Source: Isoetes taiwanensis (Eukaryota; Streptophyta; Lycopodiopsida; Isoetales; Isoetaceae). Taken from it: a stretch of DNA of 64,000 bases. Below, one piece after another: positions 59,215 through 64,000 of this stretch. The notes beneath the pieces were generated by a model. That model was not told the origin of the DNA. It ran no database searches and saw only the letters and a program-made list of their open reading frames with translations. The stretch covers positions 250,001-314,000 of the forward strand of contig JAJEKV010000267.1 in NCBI GenBank assembly GCA_021234155.1, given 5' to 3'. How positions within the stretch are numbered: position 1 is the first letter of the stretch; every line of letters begins with the position of its first letter. The translations under genes were made by a program, and so were the position numbers.

Positions 59215-59510
59215 CCGAGCTGAATTTTGATTATGTCTTGGTTCTTCGAAGTTTCTACACAACCCCACACTTAGCCCCACTTTGATTATGTCTTGGTTCT
59301 TCAAAATTTCTACGCACAACCAAAAAAAAAAAAAAAAAAAAAAAAAACAACACGTAGCCCCACTTTGATTATGTCTTGATTCTTTCAAAATTCTCACATA
59401 GAAGCTAACATTTTTTAGGTAATGCCACATTGGTAGCATCCATCCTAATTTCACGATATTTTGATCATGTCATATTTTGATTATGTCTTGGTTCTTTCAA
59501 GATTCGCATA
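59215..59510. repeat. Degenerate tandem repeat with poly-A
   Basis: The word TTTGATTATGTCTTGGTTCTT (one base varying) recurs at about 59226, 59281, 59366 and 59472 in units of about 55-100 bp with GCCCCAC in between. A 27-base A-run lies at about 59321-59347. Confidence 0.8.
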
Positions 59511-60584
59511 AAGAAACACCAAATCTTGGATATTTTCATTTGTCAAATTTTGAATCTTCCAGCGTTAAATTTCGTCTTGATTTTGTCTTGCTTTTACTAG
59601 ATTTAGAATATTTTGATTTTGTCTTGGTTCTAGGGTTAATGCGTTTACCACTACACAAAATGCCCAGACGAAAAAGCCGATGAAACAACATGCAATGCCC
59701 ATATCATGCAACAGGCAATGTCCATCGCATTGGATTGCATCCAAAACTAGGCCTAGTATGCTTGATACCTCGACACATGTAGAGATCATTCAAATTTTTG
59801 TTGAGGCATTTATCATCATTTTTTGTTGAGACATTTTGTATGGGTGTCGCCTTTTTAACAACATTGAAGTATTTGGATTACTGGTAAATGGCATTGTGTC
59901 AACAAGGTTGATCTTACTGCTCGGAGTGCCCTATATTTAACGGCCAACAGAACATTACAAGATGAAAGATACGTCAAGAAGGAATCGTATTTGTATTTGG
60001 GAGTTAGGATGGCATCATTGTCACTTCTTTTACCATTTTTTACTTTCTTTATGGTAAAAAGAATTACGTGGTCTTTTTTACGGACCTTGAAATTTCTACA
60101 TATTTTTTGCTCACTTCCTCAACAACAATGTTAACTCAACTATTCATTATATCATAGTCGATTTTTGTGATTGCCAGTGGAAACGGAACTGATATTGTCT
60201 GAATCGGAAGCTTAAAAATTTCTTAATGTTTCCTTAAATAGCCAGATATTTCTAGTTCTCAATCGCAAATTTGTATCCTTATACAGATATGAATAAAAAT
60301 CTACCAATTTTTTTGCAATCTGCTATCTGAACTAGAAAATTCCTAGTCTCAACAAGAAAATACCTTCTCTACCTCTTTGTTTTCATAATATTGTCATTTA
60401 TAAGCAGCTTATTTTGGCTATTTGATTAACATTATTGCAAAGGGATAATTATTTTTAAGATGATTCTGCAACCATTTTATTTGCAATTGTGGAAGTAAGT
60501 AAACACCATATCATTGAAAGTCAACACTTTACCCAACCTGTATTACACACTATTACATAATTGATATAAAGAAGAAGAGAATAT
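59511..60584. other. No gene recognised
   Basis: AT-rich. A CACTA-like word at 59649 has no partner. Otherwise featureless. Confidence 0.4.
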
Positions 60585-61900
60585 TTATCTGCTTGGAGAA
60601 GGAGAAATTTCTCGATCATAGCTATAGCTCATAAGAGGTGTTGCAACATATGCCAAAGGCAAACATTTGGATGCAAAGCAAGACTTCAAATTTGCCACCT
60701 GTGGAGCAGAAATAGCTGGGATGGGTATTCTTCCCTGCAGCATATGAAGAACAGCAGACATGGTAGGGCGTTCAGAAGGTGTCAGAAGGCAATGAAACGC
60801 AATCCGAATCACCCGCCTAACTTGAATTTCATCAACCGCTGTATGAATGGCAGCATCTACAAGCTCAAATGGAAAAAAATCTTCCCTCTCAATGCCTGAG
60901 ACAGCTTCTGCAAGTGCTGATCCCGACATATCTATAATGCTCCGCCCTCCCACAATTTCCAGAATGATAATTCCAAAGCTGTAAACATCCATCTTCTCAT
61001 TTAGTCCAGCTCCCATCATGCATTCTGGTGCTATGTATAATGGTGACCCTCTTATGGTCTGTGTGAAGGTCATCGATTGGTCCCTGTCTAGTAGCCTGCT
61101 AAGACCAAAATCAGCAACTTTTGGGATGAATTTCTCATCCAATAATATATTTTGAGGCTTCAGATCTAAATGTAAAACAATGCTTCCACACTCCTCGTGT
61201 AAATATGTGATTCCAGATGCAACACCTGTGATGATGTTAAACCTTTTCACCCAGCTTAACGGATCGGCTGAATTGTTGAAAATCCATTTGTCTAGAGAAC
61301 TATTCTCCATGAATTTATACACTAGAATCATTTTGGTCTTTTCTGAGCAATAACCCACAAAATCAACCAGGTTCAGATGATGAATAACCGATAGGATTGT
61401 TATCTCCCTTTTGAAATATCGACTTGGCTTTCTGCGACTTTGATTACTTTGATGACTAAGCGCATACGGATGCGATTAGATCCTTTAAATACATCAGCAT
61501 ATCCACCGTGACCTATTTTCTCCTTGAAATCTTTGGTCATTTTATTTATCTCAAAATATGAATACTGGATCGGACCTATTAGACCCGTTTTTGGGTTTTC
61601 ATCAGGAATCTTTGGTGTTTTATGCTTCTTGATATAGCAGTATACAAGCACAATTAAACATATCAAAACAACGAAGCATCCAAGAGCAATTCCAATAATT
61701 GCACCAACGGCAAGGCCACAAGCCGGGGATTTACCCGGCAACATAGATGAAGGCAACATCATTCTGATCAGCAGTATAAAGGAGAGAACCAGGTTTCCTT
61801 AGCAACAGGTGACAACTATTGGATATTACAATTGTCATGTGACAAGAAGTAATTGTCTTGTTGACAGTTAGGTCCACGGACCTTTTTGTTGTTGTTTCTA
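60585..61900 (-). pseudogene. Receptor-like kinase, third paralogue, frameshifted
   Basis: Same family as 26027-27988 but on the other strand. From right to left: end of a PAN-like ectodomain (CHLLLRKPGSLLYTADQNDV), membrane helix (GAIIGIALGCFVVLICLIVL near 61700-61640), the juxtamembrane YSYFEINKMTKDFKEKIGHG and kinase to the stop at 60585. Kinase motifs are complete: IGHGGYADVFKG, VIKVIK, HLDLKPQNILL, VADFGLSRLL, APE, DVYSFGIIILEI. Two frameshifts are visible: near 61740 (ectodomain to stalk) and near 61412 (an extra AT before FKREITILSV). The ectodomain upstream of about 61900 is missing and replaced by the 5' end of a Copia element. It was therefore a conventional catalytic kinase and is now broken. 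Confidence 0.88.
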
Positions 61901-61939
61901 AATAGGGTTCCAGCAGTCTAGGAGCCAACTACGGAAGCT

Positions 61940-64000
61940 TGCATGGCGGTGTGCAGTTGCCAATCCAGGCATATTCACCGTTACCGTGTTGTATTCAAAA
62001 GGCGAGAATTCATAATACAAGACAAGCTTTTGTGTTTGCTTCGGTTTCGTTTGTTTATGTTCATTATGGTATCGAGCGTAGCGATCGGTGGAGAAAACAT
62101 AATTCGCCTCGGGGAGGAAAGCAATGGGCGATATAGAGAAGCAGCGACGATCCCGAATCGCGTTTTCGGGTTTATTAAGGTCGGAGGAAGCTAGCGGCTA
62201 AAGGGCTATGGCACATTGTTCGTGTGATGAACCAAAGCCAACGATACGGCTTCGGATGCGCACCGACAACAGCTCAAGTAGTCAAAGGAGCTAAGGAACC
62301 GAAGCGGTTGAATCATATGTAAAGACATGTGAGGCAACAAGGCGAAAAAGCCCAAAGAAATGGATGCAGAGAGGGGTGGGAAGCAAGAAATAGAATGATG
62401 AAGTACTGGATAACACAATGATAGCACAAGTTGAAGCTGCTGAGAGTGCAAAGGATGCACGGGAACAATTGAATGCAATTTACAGGAAAAAGCACTTCTC
62501 CACAGCAAGCAAATTTGTATCTTGTAATTTTACCACAAAGCTCAAAGAATGTGCAACAGTAGAAGAGTTTATCTCAAAGATAAAAGCGGACACTCAGCTT
62601 AGAGGGATGGAGAAAGGGCTGGATGATGATGATCTTCGGTAGGCGACGCCTGATTGGGTTGCCATCTAGCTACAATAACGTGAAGAATCTCATTGGGTCC
62701 CAAGAACATGTTGACCTTGAATGGGCGTGCCGGCCAGATCCTCATGGAAGAGATAAACCAATCGGGAGCCAAGAAGTCTAGCAACAAGGAAGGACGGGCT
62801 TTGGTTGGTAAACAAGAAGGTGGTGAAACAAGAAAATGTTTCAATTGCAATAGGCATGGACACATAGCCAAAGATTGCCCTGAACCCGATAGAAGGAAGA
62901 GAAAGCAAAAAAGGGAGGAGCCAAAGAAAAAGCAGGGGAGGCTCAAGGCCATAAAGCATTGAAAACCAACACGTCGATGATGAAGGCTCAAGCGTTGACT
63001 CGTTTGTTTCAAGTAGCAAGAGCATTTGTAGCCCATCAAGAAGAATCGGGAAGGAACAAAAATCACGAACAAGGTAAGTCCTGCCGCTTTTTAACATCAT
63101 GATTCTCCTCAAGTCCGTGTTAAGACCTTTGTGTTCATAATCTGCGACAAAGTCCCACAAATTTTGGTCAGCTTCCTTGGATGAAGAGAACTTGTGGAAT
63201 CCATGGTGTAGTCTCAAGAAAATGGGACGGTCTTCGCCTTGTGGCAAACTTACGACTGGTGCATGGTCTGTTGGACTCGTGGAGCAAGTGACCACATGAT
63301 GGACAAAGGAACCGTTCGCAGACTTTAGAGCAACCCTCAGAGGGGAGCAAGGTAAAATTGGGAAGGGGAAGTTGCCTATCAAAGGAAGTGGCTCTATTAC
63401 ACTTTCATCAGCAAGGAGACATTCATTTGAAGAATGCCTTGTATGTCCCTCGAACTTGAAGCAAATTTGATATCCATATCCAAAATGGATGATGCACGTT
63501 TGGAAATGGACAATGCCTAGTCAGGGATGGAACCACCACTATTGTAGCCAAAGGAGAGCGAATAGGCTGCCTATACCAGTTAATTTGGAGCAAAGAAGTG
63601 AACACACGGCATTGAATGCCTCCACTATTAATGAACATCAGTCGGCACGCGGCGATTAGGGCATGCAAACTTCAAATTCCCGCAGAGAATGAGGGAAAAG
63701 AAGCTTGTAAGCGGCCTGCCTAAAAATCCGAGTCCCCGATGGTATATGTGAGGGATGTGCATTGGGTAAGCTCGCTAGAAAATCATACCCTAAGCAACCC
63801 GGCACAAGGGCACAACACCCTCTACGGTGGTACACATGGATGTTTGGGGCCCCTCACGGGTAAGATCCATAGGAGGCTCACGTTATTTCTTGCTTATTGT
63901 GGATGATTGCACAAGAAAGAATTGGATTTTCTTTATGCAATATAAGTTCGAAGCATTTCAGCTCTTCAAGCGTTGGCAAACCGTGGTGAGAACTTTTCGA
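61940..64000 (+). mobile_element. Decayed Copia, runs off the right edge
   Basis: A primer-binding-like TGGTATCGAGC at 62067-62077 places the 5' LTR end near 62062. Gag follows (62418-62642: SAKDAREQLNAIYRKKHFST, then EEFISKIKADTQLRGM); a CCHC knuckle CFNCNRHGHIAKDCP in 62693-62962; protease TRGASDHMMDKG near 63270; NALYVPRT near 63435; pre-integrase CEGCALGKLARKSYP near 63755; integrase HMDVWGP and GGSRYFLLIVDDCTRKNW at 63830-63930. Stops and frameshifts occur throughout. RT and RNase H would lie beyond 64000. Insertion of this element probably removed the ectodomain of the adjacent kinase. Confidence 0.82.

Noticed and set aside
59649-59700. CACTA-like terminus (CACTACACAAAATGCCCAGA)
   Set aside because: No matching TAGTG end or duplication within several kilobases, so not called as an element.

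Overview
This window looks like nuclear DNA of a land plant, most likely a fern or another non-flowering lineage. It is AT-rich and gene-poor. Plant receptor-like kinases, a malectin-type receptor ectodomain and a PKHD-type oxygenase with small exons lie among Copia and Gypsy retrotransposons, LINEs, a CACTA/TNP2 transposase and several small terminal-inverted-repeat elements. The best lineage clue is a plastid insertion at 11577-12326 that carries a fragment of chlL. This plastid gene of light-independent chlorophyll synthesis is kept in ferns, lycophytes, bryophytes and many gymnosperms but lost from flowering plants.

Layout. 1-1.3 kb: minus-strand exons of a PKHD-type 2OG-Fe(II) oxygenase with one in-frame stop. 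3.4 kb: a divergent histone H3-fold ORF. 3.6-7.3 kb: almost gene-free. 7.3-13.0 kb and 23.7-28.0 kb: two copies of one segmental duplication. Each holds LINE debris, an unidentified 109-codon ORF and a receptor-like kinase. The second kinase copy (26027-27988) is intact but lacks key catalytic residues. The first is a pseudogene split by the plastid insertion. 13.0-22.5 kb: a nested stack with a LINE endonuclease fragment, a Gypsy gag remnant, and a minus-strand Copia that hosts a LINE and a small MITE. 28-40 kb: a 1-kb inverted-repeat element, unidentified ORFs, LINE 3' ends, a broken TNP2 transposase and a second MITE of the same family. 40.7-44.1 kb: a decayed Copia hosting a 744-bp CACTA element. 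44.4-57.0 kb: a tandem duplication whose left copy still contains a Copia element with a 1,280-codon open frame. 57.0-58.7 kb: a minus-strand malectin-like receptor fragment. 60.6-61.9 kb: a third, frameshifted kinase paralogue. 61.9 kb to the right edge: a decayed Copia running out of the window.

How the parts work together. I see no operon-like or multi-gene system. The receptor genes suggest a cell-surface signalling (defence-type) cluster under rapid duplication and decay. The duplications matter most because each supplies an empty or alternative site that shows exactly what was inserted in the other copy. That allows precise calls for an ORF1-only half-LINE and the plastid insertion. The MITE family with 4-bp target duplications is dated relative to its host Copia. 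No tRNA, rRNA or CRISPR locus was recognised. All similarities are from reading the sequence and general family knowledge; no database search was run.
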